This document shows, piece after piece, positions 48,062 to 57,698 of a stretch of 64,000 bases of DNA. The position numbers were made by a program, and so were the translations under genes. The notes beneath the pieces are model-generated. The model was not told the DNA's origin and did no database searches. It saw nothing but the letters and a program-made list of their open reading frames with translations. Source of the stretch: Streptococcus mitis. GTDB taxonomy: Bacteria > Bacillota > Bacilli > Lactobacillales > Streptococcaceae. Each line of letters opens with the position of its first letter. The first letter of the stretch is position 1. Location of the stretch: the NCBI GenBank assembly GCA_001914195.1, contig MKYF01000017.1:1-64000 (forward strand). The letters are read 5' to 3'.

Positions 48062-50416
48062 ATGAAAGATAAAATAAAAGAATATTTGCAAGCTAAGGGA
48101 AAGGTGACTGTCAATGACTTGGCTCAGGCTTTGGAAAAAGATGGGTCTAAGGATTTTCGTGAGTTGATTAAAACCTTGTCCTTAATGGAAAGAAAGCATC
48201 AGATACGCTTTGAGGAAGATGGCAGTCTGACTTTGGAAGTCAAGAAAAAACATGAGATTACCCTCAAGGGGATTTTTCATGCCCATAAAAATGGCTTTGG
48301 CTTTGTTAGTCTGGAAGGCGAGGAGGACGACCTTTTTGTAGGAAAAAACGATGTCAACTATGCTATTGATGGTGATACCGTTGAGGTCGTCATCAAGAAA
48401 GTCGCTGACCGAAACAAGGGAACAGCAGCTGAAGCCAAAATTATTGATATCCTAGAGCACAGCCTGACAACTGTTGTCGGTCAAATCGTTCTAGATCAGG
48501 AAAAACCTAAGTATGCAGGCTACATTCGTTCGAAAAATCAGAAAATCAGTCAACCAATTTATGTTAAGAAACCAGCTCTTAAACTAGAAGGAACAGAAGT
48601 TCTCAAGGTCTTTATCGACAAATACCCAAGCAAGAAACATGATTTCTTTGTCGCAAGTGTTCTCGATGTGGTGGGGCATTCAACGGATGTCGGAATTGAT
48701 GTTCTTGAGGTCTTGGAGTCTATGGACATTGTGTCCGAGTTTCCAGAAGCTGTTGTCAAGGAAGCAGAAAGTGTGCCTGATGCTCCGTCTCAAAAGGATA
48801 TGGAAGGCCGTCTGGATCTAAGAGATGAGATTACCTTTACCATTGACGGCGCTGATGCCAAGGACTTGGACGACGCGGTGCATATCAAGGCCTTGAAAAA
48901 TGGAAATCTGGAGCTTGGTGTTCACATCGCAGATGTTTCCTACTATGTAACCGAGGGTTCTGCCCTTGACAAGGAAGCCCTTAACCGCGCGACTTCAGTC
49001 TATGTAACAGACCGTGTGGTACCAATGCTTCCAGAACGACTGTCAAATGGCATCTGTTCCCTCAATCCTCAAGTTGACCGTCTGACCCAGTCTGCCATCA
49101 TGGAGATTGATAAACATGGTCGTGTAGTCAACTACACCATCACACAAACGGTTATCAAGACAAGCTTCCGTATGACCTACAGTGATGTCAATGATATCCT
49201 AGCAGGTGACGAGGAGAAGAGACAAGAATATAAGAAAATTGTTCCAAGTATCGAACTCATGGCCAAGCTCCATGAAATTTTAGAAAACATGCGTGTGAAA
49301 CGTGGAGCCCTCAATTTCGATACCAATGAAGCCAAGATTTTAGTGGATAAACAAGGCAAGCCTGTTGATATCGTCCTTCGTCAGCGTGGTGTTGCCGAGC
49401 GCATGATTGAGTCCTTTATGCTAATGGCCAACGAAACAGTTGCTGAGCACTTTAGCAAGTTGGATTTGCCTTTTATCTATCGAATTCACGAGGAGCCTAA
49501 GGCTGAAAAGGTTCAGAAGTTTATTGATTATGCTTCGAGCTTTGGCTTACGCATTTATGGGACTGCTAGCGAGATTAGCCAGGAGGCCCTCCAAGACATC
49601 ATGCGTGCTGTTGAGGGAGAACCTTATGCGGATGTATTGTCCATGATGCTTCTTCGCTCCATGCAGCAGGCTCGCTATTCGGAGCATAATCACGGTCACT
49701 ATGGATTAGCAGCAGATTACTACACTCACTTTACTAGTCCGATTCGTCGTTATCCAGACCTTCTTGTTCATCGCATGATTCGGGATTATGGGCGTTCTAA
49801 GGAAATAGCAGAGCATTTTGAGCAAGTGATTCCAGAGATTGCGACCCAGTCTTCCAACCGTGAACGTCGTGCCATTGAGGCTGAACGTGAAGTCGAAGCC
49901 ATGAAAAAGGCTGAGTACATGGAAGAATACGTAGGTGAAGAGTACGATGCTGTTGTATCAAGCATCGTCAAATTCGGTCTCTTTGTTGAATTGCCGAATA
50001 CAGTTGAGGGCTTGATTCACATCACTAATCTACCTGAGTTTTATCATTTCAATGAACGTGATTTGACTCTTCGTGGGGAAAAATCGGGGACAACCTTCCG
50101 TGTAGGTCAACAGATTCGTATTCGGGTTGAAAGAGCGGATAAGATGACAGGTGAAATTGACTTCTCTTACATTCCAAGTGAATTTGATGTGATTGAAAAA
50201 GGCTTGAAACAAGCTAGTCGCAAAGACAGAGGACGTGGTTCAAGTCGTCGTTCAGATAAGAAGGAAGACCAGAGAAAATCAGGACGCTCAAATGATAAGC
50301 GCAAGCATTCACAAAAAGACAAGAAGAAAAAGGGCAAGAAACCTTTTTACAAGGAAGTAGCTAAGAAAGGAGCCAAATATGGCAAAGGGCGAGGGAAAGG
50401 TCGTCGCACAAAATAA
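48062..50416 (+). CDS. rnr: ribonuclease R
   Basis: RNase R is a processive 3'-5' exoribonuclease that degrades structured RNA and works with SmpB/tmRNA quality control. The 784-residue protein has an N-terminal helix-turn-helix (1-60), cold-shock domains ([17 protein letters not shown] near 79), the RNB catalytic domain with [17 protein letters not shown] (the Asp cluster near 258-268), an S1 domain near 640-710 ([25 protein letters not shown]) and a lysine-rich tail. Its last 38 bases overlap smpB. Confidence 0.97.
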   Translation: MKDKIKEYLQAKGKVTVNDLAQALEKDGSKDFRELIKTLSLMERKHQIRFEEDGSLTLEVKKKHEITLKGIFHAHKNGFGFVSLEGEEDDLFVGKNDVNYAIDGDTVEVVIKKVADRNKGTAAEAKIIDILEHSLTTVVGQIVLDQEKPKYAGYIRSKNQKISQPIYVKKPALKLEGTEVLKVFIDKYPSKKHDFFVASVLDVVGHSTDVGIDVLEVLESMDIVSEFPEAVVKEAESVPDAPSQKDMEGRLDLRDEITFTIDGADAKDLDDAVHIKALKNGNLELGVHIADVSYYVTEGSALDKEALNRATSVYVTDRVVPMLPERLSNGICSLNPQVDRLTQSAIMEIDKHGRVVNYTITQTVIKTSFRMTYSDVNDILAGDEEKRQEYKKIVPSIELMAKLHEILENMRVKRGALNFDTNEAKILVDKQGKPVDIVLRQRGVAERMIESFMLMANETVAEHFSKLDLPFIYRIHEEPKAEKVQKFIDYASSFGLRIYGTASEISQEALQDIMRAVEGEPYADVLSMMLLRSMQQARYSEHNHGHYGLAADYYTHFTSPIRRYPDLLVHRMIRDYGRSKEIAEHFEQVIPEIATQSSNRERRAIEAEREVEAMKKAEYMEEYVGEEYDAVVSSIVKFGLFVELPNTVEGLIHITNLPEFYHFNERDLTLRGEKSGTTFRVGQQIRIRVERADKMTGEIDFSYIPSEFDVIEKGLKQASRKDRGRGSSRRSDKKEDQRKSGRSNDKRKHSQKDKKKKGKKPFYKEVAKKGAKYGKGRGKGRRTK

Positions 50417-50846
50417 AAAGGCGCGTCACGACTATACAATCGTAGATACGCTAGAGGCAGGGATGGTCCTGACAGGAACTGAAATCAAGAGTGTACGAGC
50501 AGCTCGAATCAATCTCAAGGATGGCTTTGCACAAGTAAAAAATGGGGAGGTCTGGTTGAGCAACGTTCATATCGCACCTTACGAAGAGGGTAATATCTGG
50601 AATCAAGAACCAGAACGCCGTCGCAAACTCCTGCTCCATAAGAAACAAATTCAAAAATTGGAACAAGAGACTAAAGGAACAGGAATGACACTGATTCCCC
50701 TTAAAGTCTATATCAAAGATGGTTACGCTAAACTCCTTTTAGGTCTAGCTAAAGGGAAGCATGACTACGACAAACGGGAGTCTATCAAACGACGTGAGCA
50801 AAACCGCGACATCGCGCGTGTTATGAAAGCTGTTAATCAGCGATAA
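50379..50846 (+). CDS. smpB: SsrA-binding protein SmpB
   Basis: SmpB brings tmRNA to stalled ribosomes. The 155-residue protein shows the family pattern: [44 protein letters not shown] and the C-terminal basic tail [19 protein letters not shown]. The start lies inside rnr with AAGGAG 8 bases before. It is the usual neighbour of rnr. Confidence 0.97.
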   Translation: MAKGEGKVVAQNKKARHDYTIVDTLEAGMVLTGTEIKSVRAARINLKDGFAQVKNGEVWLSNVHIAPYEEGNIWNQEPERRRKLLLHKKQIQKLEQETKGTGMTLIPLKVYIKDGYAKLLLGLAKGKHDYDKRESIKRREQNRDIARVMKAVNQR

Positions 50847-50861
50847 AAAGAGGAAATGAAA

Positions 50862-51722
50862 ATGGAAAGACTAGTTGCCTATAAACGTATGCCTTTGTGG
50901 ACTAAAGAAACCATGCCAGAGGCTGTTCAGCAGAAACATAATACCAAGGTTGGGACTTGGGGAAAGATTACTGTCTTGAAGGGAGCTCTCAAGTTTATTG
51001 AATTGACAGAAGATGGTGAGGTTTTAGCTGAGCACATCTTTGAAGCAGGAGCCGACAATCCCATGGCACAACCACAAGCCTGGCACCGAGTGGAAGCTGA
51101 CACAGACGATGTGGAATGGTATTTGGAGTTTTATTGTAAACCTGAGGATTATTTCCCTAAAAAATACAATACCAATCCGGTTCATTCAGAGGTCCTAGAG
51201 GCTATGCAGACAGTAAAACCAGGGAAAGCCTTGGATTTGGGCTGTGGTCAGGGCCGTAATTCTCTCTTTTTAGCCCAACAAGGTTTTGATGTGACAGCTG
51301 TCGATCAAAATGAACTGTCCCTTGAAATCTTGCAAAGCATTGTTGAGCAGGAAGATTTGGATATGCCTGTTGGTCTTTACGATATCAATTCAGCCAGCAT
51401 TGGGCAAGAATATGATTTCATCGTATCGACAGTTGTTTTGATGTTTTTGCAAGCGGACCGCATTCCTGCAATTATCAAAAATATGCAGGAGCATACCACG
51501 GTCGGTGGTTATAACCTTATCGTCTGTGCTATGGACACGGAGGATTATCCTTGCTCAGTGAACTTCCCATTCACATTTAAAGAGGGAGAATTGGCTGAAT
51601 ACTACAAGGATTGGGAGTTGGTCAAGTACAATGAAAATCCTGGTCATCTTCACCGTCGCGATGAGAATGGCAATCGCATTCAACTACGCTTTGCGACCAT
51701 GCTAGCTAAGAAAATCAAGTAA
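50862..51722 (+). CDS. tehB: TehB-type SAM methyltransferase
   Basis: TehB methylates tellurite and related oxyanions with S-adenosylmethionine. The 286-residue protein has an N-terminal DUF1971-type cupin-like region ([31 protein letters not shown]) and a class I methyltransferase domain with motif [17 protein letters not shown] near residue 126. ATG 50862 is 7 bases after AAGAGGA; ATG 50856 in the same frame is too close to it. It is the last gene of the long operon, before a terminator. Confidence 0.9.
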   Translation: MERLVAYKRMPLWTKETMPEAVQQKHNTKVGTWGKITVLKGALKFIELTEDGEVLAEHIFEAGADNPMAQPQAWHRVEADTDDVEWYLEFYCKPEDYFPKKYNTNPVHSEVLEAMQTVKPGKALDLGCGQGRNSLFLAQQGFDVTAVDQNELSLEILQSIVEQEDLDMPVGLYDINSASIGQEYDFIVSTVVLMFLQADRIPAIIKNMQEHTTVGGYNLIVCAMDTEDYPCSVNFPFTFKEGELAEYYKDWELVKYNENPGHLHRRDENGNRIQLRFATMLAKKIK

Positions 51723-51731
51723 ACATACATG

Positions 51732-51759
51732 AAGATTAGGAATTTTCCTGATCTTTTTT
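51732..51759 (+). terminator. intrinsic terminator after tehB
   Basis: AAGATTAGGAA and TTCCTGATCTT pair (one G-U) around TT, followed by a T-run. It lies just before the coiA com box. Confidence 0.8.
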
Positions 51760-51765
51760 CTTTTT

Positions 51766-51773
51766 TTCGAATA
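51766..51773 (+). promoter_or_regulatory. com box variant of coiA
   Basis: TTCGAATA differs from the sigma-X consensus TACGAATA at one base. A T-rich stretch precedes it and coiA starts 21 bases downstream. Confidence 0.75.
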
Positions 51774-51794
51774 ATATAGAAAAGGAGGGAAATC

Positions 51795-52748
51795 ATGTTT
51801 GTTGCGAGAGATGCTAGGGGAGAATTGGTAAATGTGTTAGAGGATAAACTTGAGAAGCAGGCATACACCTGCCCAGCTTGTGGAGGTCAGCTCCGTTTGC
51901 GTCAAGGACCAAGTGTCCGGATACATTTTGCCCACAAAACCTTAAAAGACTGTGATTTTTCCTCTGAAAATGAAAGTCCAGAACACCTAGAAAATAAAAA
52001 ATCACTTTATCACTGGTTGAAAACAGAGGCTGAGGTGCAATTAGAATCCCCTCTTCCAGAGCTTAAACAGATTGCGGATGTATTTGTAAATGGCAATCTA
52101 GCTCTAGAAGTTCAGTGTAGTCCCTTGACTCAAAAGGTTCTTAAAGAGCGAAGTGAGGGCTATCGTAGTCAGGGTTACCAAGTACTGTGGTTGCTGGGTC
52201 AAAAACTTTGGCTCAAGGACCGTTTGACTCGTCTGCAACAAGGTTTCATCTATTTCAGTCAAAACATGGGCTTTTATATTTGGGAAGTAGACAAGGGAAA
52301 ACAGGTTTTAAGACTCAAATACCTGATTCACCAAGATCTTCGAGGCAAACTCCATTATCAGATTAAGGAATTTCCCTATGGTCAAGCTAGTTTATTGGAG
52401 ATATTACGTTTCCCCTATAAGAAACAACAAATATCTCATTTTACAGTTTCTCAGGACAAGGACATCTGTTGCTATATCCGGCAACAACTGTATTATCAAA
52501 ATCCTATCTGGATGAAAGAGCAAGCAGAAGCCTATCAAAAGGGAGAGAATATCCTGACTTATGGGCTAAAGGAATGGTATCCACAAATTCGACCACTAGT
52601 AGGTGATTTTTGCCAAATTAAGAAGGATTTGACCAGCTATTATCAGTATTTTCAAACCTATTACCAAAAAAATCCTCAGAATGATTGGCAAAAGCTTTAT
52701 CCACCAGCCTTTTATCAGCAATATTTCTTGAAAAATATGGTAGAATAG
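51795..52748 (+). CDS. coiA: competence protein CoiA
   Basis: CoiA is needed for transformation after DNA uptake, at or before RecA loading. The 317-residue protein has an N-terminal zinc-type motif (YTCPACGGQLRLRQGPSVRIHFAHK, residues about 23-48) and a nuclease-like domain (HLENKKSLYHWLK, then LPELKQIADVFVNGNLALEVQCSPL with the D/E..QCS pattern). The late com box and AAAGGAGG before ATG agree with competence-specific expression. It is followed by pepF after 18 bases. Confidence 0.94.
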   Translation: MFVARDARGELVNVLEDKLEKQAYTCPACGGQLRLRQGPSVRIHFAHKTLKDCDFSSENESPEHLENKKSLYHWLKTEAEVQLESPLPELKQIADVFVNGNLALEVQCSPLTQKVLKERSEGYRSQGYQVLWLLGQKLWLKDRLTRLQQGFIYFSQNMGFYIWEVDKGKQVLRLKYLIHQDLRGKLHYQIKEFPYGQASLLEILRFPYKKQQISHFTVSQDKDICCYIRQQLYYQNPIWMKEQAEAYQKGENILTYGLKEWYPQIRPLVGDFCQIKKDLTSYYQYFQTYYQKNPQNDWQKLYPPAFYQQYFLKNMVE

Positions 52749-52766
52749 AAAGGATGGAGGAATCTA

Positions 52767-54569
52767 ATGGTATTACAAAGAAATGAAATAAATGAAAAAG
52801 ATACATGGGATCTATCAACGATCTACCCAACTGACCAGGCTTGGGAAGAAGCCTTAAAAGATTTAACAGACCAATTGGAGACAGTAGCCCAGTATGAAGG
52901 TCATCTCTTGGATAGTGCGGATAACCTACTCGAAATCACTGAATTTTCTCTTGAGATGGAACGCCAAATTGAGAAGCTTTACGTTTATGCTCATATGAAA
53001 AATGACCAGGACACTCGTGAAGCCAAGTATCAAGAGTACTATGCCAAGGCAATGACTCTATACAGCCAGCTGGATCAAGCCTTTTCATTCTATGAGCCCG
53101 AATTTATGGAAATTAGTGAAAAGCAGTATGCTGACTTTTTAGAAGCTCAGCCAAAATTGCAGGTTTATCAACACTATTTTGACAAGCTTTTGCAAGGCAA
53201 GGAACACGTTCTTTCACAACGTGAAGAAGAATTATTAGCTGGAGCTGGGGAAATCTTTGGTTCGGCAAGTGAAACCTTCGCTATCTTGGACAATGCGGAT
53301 ATTGTGTTCCCTTATGTCCTCGACGATGATGGTAAGGAAGTGCAGCTCTCTCATGGGACTTACACACGTTTGATGGAGTCTAAAAATCGTGAGGTTCGCC
53401 GTGGTGCTTATCAAGCCCTTTATGCGACTTATGAGCAATTCCAACACACCTATGCTAAAACCTTGCAAACCAATGTTAAGGTGCAAAACTACCGTGCTAA
53501 GGTTCGCAACTACAAGAGTGCTCGTCATGCAGCTTTAGCAGCAAATTTTGTTCCAGAGAGTGTTTATGACAATTTGGTAGCAGCAGTTCGCAAGCATTTA
53601 CCACTCTTGCATCGTTATCTTGAGCTTCGTTCAAAAATCTTGGGGATTTCAGACCTCAAGATGTACGATGTCTACACACCACTATCTTCAGTAGAATACA
53701 GCTTTACCTACGAGGAAGCCTTGAAAAAGGCAGAAGAGGCCTTGGCAGTCTTGGGTGAGGATTACTTGAGCCGTGTTAAACGTGCCTTTAGCGAGCGTTG
53801 GATTGATGTTTATGAAAATCAAGGCAAGCGTTCAGGAGCCTACTCTGGCGGTTCTTACGATACCAATGCCTTTATGCTCCTCAACTGGCAGGACAATCTA
53901 GACAATCTCTTTACCCTTGTCCATGAGACAGGCCACAGTATGCATTCTAGCTATACTCGTGAAACGCAGCCCTATGTTTACGGAGATTATTCTATCTTCT
54001 TGGCTGAGATTGCTTCAACTACCAATGAAAATATCTTGACGGAGAAATTGTTGGAAGAAGTGGAAGACGATGCAACACGCTTTGCTATTCTCAATAACTT
54101 CCTAGATGGTTTCCGTGGAACAGTTTTCCGTCAAACTCAATTTGCTGAATTTGAACACGCGATTCACCAAGCGGATCAAAATGGTGAAGTCTTGACAAGC
54201 GATTTCCTAAATAAACTCTACGCAGACTTGAACCAAGAGTATTATGGTTTGAGTAAGGAAGACAATCCTGAAATCCAATACGAGTGGGCTCGCATTCCAC
54301 ACTTCTACTATAACTACTATGTATATCAATATTCAACAGGCTTTGCAGCAGCCTCAGCCTTGGCTGAAAAGATTGTTCATGGTAGTCAAGAAGACCGTGA
54401 CCGCTATATCGATTATCTCAAGGCAGGTAAGTCTGACTACCCACTTAATGTCATGAGAAAAGCTGGTGTTGATATGGAGAAGGAAGACTACCTCAACGAT
54501 GCCTTTGCAGTCTTTGAACGTCGTTTGAATGAGTTTGAAGCCCTTGTTGAAAAATTGAGATTGGCATAA
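52767..54569 (+). CDS. pepF: oligoendopeptidase F
   Basis: PepF is a cytoplasmic zinc metallopeptidase (M3 family) that digests oligopeptides of about 7-17 residues. The 600-residue protein has the active-site motif HETGH at 386-390 (H386, E387, H390) in [13 protein letters not shown], with a third ligand E in the downstream [15 protein letters not shown]. The N-terminus is helical. The 18-base gap after coiA has an extended -10 (TGGTAGAAT), so pepF may also be transcribed alone outside competence. Confidence 0.95.
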   Translation: MVLQRNEINEKDTWDLSTIYPTDQAWEEALKDLTDQLETVAQYEGHLLDSADNLLEITEFSLEMERQIEKLYVYAHMKNDQDTREAKYQEYYAKAMTLYSQLDQAFSFYEPEFMEISEKQYADFLEAQPKLQVYQHYFDKLLQGKEHVLSQREEELLAGAGEIFGSASETFAILDNADIVFPYVLDDDGKEVQLSHGTYTRLMESKNREVRRGAYQALYATYEQFQHTYAKTLQTNVKVQNYRAKVRNYKSARHAALAANFVPESVYDNLVAAVRKHLPLLHRYLELRSKILGISDLKMYDVYTPLSSVEYSFTYEEALKKAEEALAVLGEDYLSRVKRAFSERWIDVYENQGKRSGAYSGGSYDTNAFMLLNWQDNLDNLFTLVHETGHSMHSSYTRETQPYVYGDYSIFLAEIASTTNENILTEKLLEEVEDDATRFAILNNFLDGFRGTVFRQTQFAEFEHAIHQADQNGEVLTSDFLNKLYADLNQEYYGLSKEDNPEIQYEWARIPHFYYNYYVYQYSTGFAAASALAEKIVHGSQEDRDRYIDYLKAGKSDYPLNVMRKAGVDMEKEDYLNDAFAVFERRLNEFEALVEKLRLA

Positions 54570-54570
54570 G

Positions 54571-55284
54571 ATGGTTGAATCGTATAGTAAAAATGCCAAC
54601 CATAACATGCGTCGTCCTGTTGTCAAAGAAGAAATTGTGGACTTGATGCGTCAGCGCCAAAAGCAAGTCACAGGATCTTTGAAAGAATTGGAAGATTTTG
54701 CTCGCAAGGAAAATATTCCCATCATTCCCCATGAAACGGTTGCTTATTTCCGTTTTCTCATGGAAACCATACAACCTAAAAATATTCTGGAAATAGGGAC
54801 GGCCATCGGGTTTTCAGCCCTCTTGATGGCGGAACATGCTCCAAAGGCTAAGATTACAACCATTGACCGCAATCCAGAAATGATTGGATTTGCCAAGGAA
54901 AATTTCGCCCAGTTTGACAGTCGCAAGCAAATTACGCTCCTAGAAGGAGATGCGGTAGATGTCTTATCTACCTTGACAGAGTCCTATGATTTCGTCTTTA
55001 TGGATTCTGCCAAGTCTAAATACATCGTCTTTCTGCCAGAAATCCTCAAACATTTGGAAGTCGGTGGTGTGGTTGTCTTGGATGATATTTTTCAAGGTGG
55101 TGATGTTGCCAAGGACATTATGGAGGTTCGTCGTGGCCAGCGAACTATTTATCGAGGCCTTCAAAGATTATTTGATGCAACTTTAGACAATCCAGGACTC
55201 ACTGCAACATTAGTACCTTTAGGGGACGGCATTCTCATGCTTCGTAAAAATGTAGCAGATGTTCAATTGCTTGACAGCGAATAA
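54571..55284 (+). CDS. class I O-methyltransferase (TrmR/YrrM type)
   Basis: This 237-residue SAM-dependent enzyme has an N-terminal helix (NHNMRRPVVKEEIVDLMRQRQKQV), motif I ILEIGTAIGFSALLMAEHAP near residue 72, TTIDRNPEMIGFAKENF and FVFMDSAKSKYIVFLPEIL. It resembles catechol-O-methyltransferase folds; B. subtilis YrrM (TrmR) methylates 5-hydroxyuridine in tRNA, and that role is a plausible guess. It begins 1 base after pepF and is thus coupled with it. Confidence 0.87.
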   Translation: MVESYSKNANHNMRRPVVKEEIVDLMRQRQKQVTGSLKELEDFARKENIPIIPHETVAYFRFLMETIQPKNILEIGTAIGFSALLMAEHAPKAKITTIDRNPEMIGFAKENFAQFDSRKQITLLEGDAVDVLSTLTESYDFVFMDSAKSKYIVFLPEILKHLEVGGVVVLDDIFQGGDVAKDIMEVRRGQRTIYRGLQRLFDATLDNPGLTATLVPLGDGILMLRKNVADVQLLDSE

Positions 55285-55350
55285 TTTTCAGAAAAATTTA
55301 AGAAAATATAGTAAAATAGATAGGGTAACACTTATCTCAAAGGAGTAGAC

Positions 55351-56289
55351 ATGAAGAAAAAACTATTGGCAGGTGCCATTACACTATTATCAGTAGCAAC
55401 TTTAGCAGCTTGTTCGAAAGGTTCAGAAGGGGCAGACCTTATCAGCATGAAAGGGGATGTCATCACAGAACATCAATTTTATGAGCAAGTAAAAATCAAT
55501 CCTTCGGCCCAACAAGTCTTGTTGAACTTGACTATTCAAAAAGTATTTGAGAAGCAATATGGCTCAGAGGTAGATGACAAAGAAATCGATGAAATCATTT
55601 CTGGAGAAGAAAAACAATATGGTGAGAATTACCAACGTGTCTTATCACAATCAGGTATGACTCTTGAAACACGTAAAGCACAAATTCGTACAAGTAAATT
55701 AGTTGAATTTGCAGTTAAAAAGGCTGCAGAAGCTGAACTGACAGATGATGCCTATAAGAAAGCATTTGACGAGTACACTCCAGATGTAACGGCTCAAATT
55801 ATCCGTTTGGATAATGAAGATAAGGCTAAAGAAATTCTTGAAAAAGCTAAGGCTAGTGATGCAGACTTTGCTCAATTAGCTAAAGATAACTCAACTGATG
55901 AGAAAACCAAAGCGAATGGTGGTGAAATTACTTTTGATTCAGCTTCAACAGAGGTACCAGATCAAGTTAAGAAAGCAGCTTTTGCCTTGGATGTTAATGG
56001 CATTTCTGATGTCATTACAGCTACTGGTACTCAAGCATACAGCAGTCAGTATTACATTGTAAAACTCATTAAGAAAACAGAAAAGTCATCTAATATCGAT
56101 GACTACAAAGAAAAATTGAAAACTGTTATCTTGGCTCAAAAACAAAATGATGCATCATTTGTTCAAAGTATTGTCGGAAAAGAATTGCAAGCAGCCAATA
56201 TCAAGGTTAAAGACCAAGCCTTCCAAAATATCTTTACCCAATATATCGGTGGTGGCGATTCAAGCTCAAGCAGTTCTTCAAAAGAATAA
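55351..56289 (+). CDS. prsA: foldase lipoprotein PrsA (PpmA)
   Basis: PrsA is an extracytoplasmic peptidyl-prolyl isomerase that helps fold secreted proteins. The 312-residue precursor has a lipobox LAAC at 18-21, so it is processed by LspA and lipidated at C21. A parvulin-like domain follows (DVTAQIIRLDNEDKAKEILEKAKASDADFAQLAKDNSTDEKTKANGGE; F/Y and Q in the usual places), flanked by helical parts. A Ser-rich tail closes it. The gene has its own -10 (TAAAAT, 55312) and a terminator. Confidence 0.94.
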   Translation: MKKKLLAGAITLLSVATLAACSKGSEGADLISMKGDVITEHQFYEQVKINPSAQQVLLNLTIQKVFEKQYGSEVDDKEIDEIISGEEKQYGENYQRVLSQSGMTLETRKAQIRTSKLVEFAVKKAAEAELTDDAYKKAFDEYTPDVTAQIIRLDNEDKAKEILEKAKASDADFAQLAKDNSTDEKTKANGGEITFDSASTEVPDQVKKAAFALDVNGISDVITATGTQAYSSQYYIVKLIKKTEKSSNIDDYKEKLKTVILAQKQNDASFVQSIVGKELQAANIKVKDQAFQNIFTQYIGGGDSSSSSSSKE

Positions 56290-56294
56290 AACAG

Positions 56295-56316
56295 AAAAGA
56301 GCCAAGTGCTCTTTTT
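56295..56316 (+). terminator. intrinsic terminator after prsA
   Basis: AAAAGAGC-CAAGT-GCTCTTTT is an 8-bp perfect stem with T-run. Confidence 0.85.
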
Positions 56317-56371
56317 CTTATGAGAAAATCTTCTATCTTAAAGGGTAAGAGTTTTTTTCTTTCGGAAAAAA

Positions 56372-56380
56372 TGGTATAAT
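56372..56380 (+). promoter_or_regulatory. extended -10 promoter of ftsW
   Basis: TGGTATAAT lies 70 bases before ftsW; the 5' leader is long and AT-rich. Confidence 0.6.
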
Positions 56381-56450
56381 AGCAATCAAAACTAGAAAAT
56401 AAACGGAATTTGGGAATAATTTCTTTTGTTCTCATTAGATTGGTGATACT

Positions 56451-57674
56451 ATGAAGATTAGTAAGAGGCACCTGTTAAACTATTCTATTCTAGTTCCTTA
56501 CTTACTTTTATCTATTTTGGGCTTGATTGTAGTTTATTCTACAACCAGTGCCATTCTTATCGAAGAAGGTAAAAGTGCCCTCCAATTGGTTCGAAGTCAG
56601 GGAATGTTTTGGATACTTAGTTTAATATTGATTGCCTTGATATATAAGCTGAAACTGAATTTTTTAAGAAAAGAACGACTGCTATTTATTGTTATGTTTG
56701 TTGAGCTGATTCTTTTGGCTCTGGCTCGCTTAATTGGTACGCCAGTCAATGGAGCCTATGGTTGGATTTCAGTAGGACCTTTGACCATTCAGCCAGCTGA
56801 GTATTTGAAGATTATCATCGTCTGGTACTTGGCCCAACGTTTCTCAAAACAACAGGATGAAATTGGGATTTACGATTTTCAAGTTTTAACTCAAAATCAA
56901 TGGATTCCTCGTGCTTTTAATGATTGGCGCTTCGTCCTACTAGTAATGATAGGAAGTTTAGCTATTTTCCCAGATCTGGGGAATGCTACCATCCTAGCTC
57001 TGGTCGCCTTGATTATGTATACAGTTAGTGGAATTGCTCATCGTTGGTTTATAGCCTTTATCGGTGTATTATTTGGAGTTTCAGCCCTATCCTTATCAGC
57101 TATTTCTATGATCGGGGTTGATAAGTTTTCAAAAGTTCCAGTATTTGGTTACGTTGCTAAGCGTTTCAGTGCCTACTTTAATCCCTTTGCCGATTTGGCA
57201 GGGTCAGGCCACCAACTTGCAAATTCCTACTTTGCCATGGTAAATGGTGGGTGGTTTGGTCTAGGCTTAGGAAATTCAATCGAAAAACGTGGTTATTTAC
57301 CAGAGGCCCATACAGACTTTGTATTTTCAATTGTTATTGAAGAGTTTGGATTTGTGGGAGCCAGCTTGATTTTAGCACTTGTCTTTTTCCTGATTTTACG
57401 AATTATCCTAGTCGGTATTCGTGCTAAGAATCCCTTTAATTCCATGATGGCGATTGGGGTTGGGGGGATGATGCTGGTACAGGTATTTGTCAATATCGGT
57501 GGAATTTCTGGCATTATTCCTTCGACAGGAGTAACCTTCCCCTTCTTATCACAAGGAGGGAACAGTCTCCTAGTCTTGTCTGTAGCCATTGCTTTTGTCT
57601 TAAATATTGATGCAAGTGAAAAACGTGCCCAATTATATGAGGAGTTAGAAACTCACTCATCAAACTATATGTAG
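56451..57674 (+). CDS. ftsW: peptidoglycan glycosyltransferase FtsW
   Basis: FtsW polymerises septal peptidoglycan from lipid II with class B PBP2x. The 407-residue protein has about ten membrane helices. The SEDS motifs are present: GAYGWISVGPLTIQPAEYLKI near residue 100, PDLGNATIL near 177, EAHTDFVFSIVIEEFGFVGA near 285, and the FPFLSQGGNSLLV segment near the C-terminus. Synteny with ppc is known from related streptococci, from memory. The start has only a weak ribosome site (GGTGAT). Confidence 0.95.
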   Translation: MKISKRHLLNYSILVPYLLLSILGLIVVYSTTSAILIEEGKSALQLVRSQGMFWILSLILIALIYKLKLNFLRKERLLFIVMFVELILLALARLIGTPVNGAYGWISVGPLTIQPAEYLKIIIVWYLAQRFSKQQDEIGIYDFQVLTQNQWIPRAFNDWRFVLLVMIGSLAIFPDLGNATILALVALIMYTVSGIAHRWFIAFIGVLFGVSALSLSAISMIGVDKFSKVPVFGYVAKRFSAYFNPFADLAGSGHQLANSYFAMVNGGWFGLGLGNSIEKRGYLPEAHTDFVFSIVIEEFGFVGASLILALVFFLILRIILVGIRAKNPFNSMMAIGVGGMMLVQVFVNIGGISGIIPSTGVTFPFLSQGGNSLLVLSVAIAFVLNIDASEKRAQLYEELETHSSNYM

Positions 57675-57698
57675 AGTTGATAGTGGAAAGGATTACCT

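Noticed and set aside
55288..55311. Possible CiaR site (TTTAAG) before prsA
   Set aside because: Only one TTTAAG half-site is present; the second half-site after five bases is absent.
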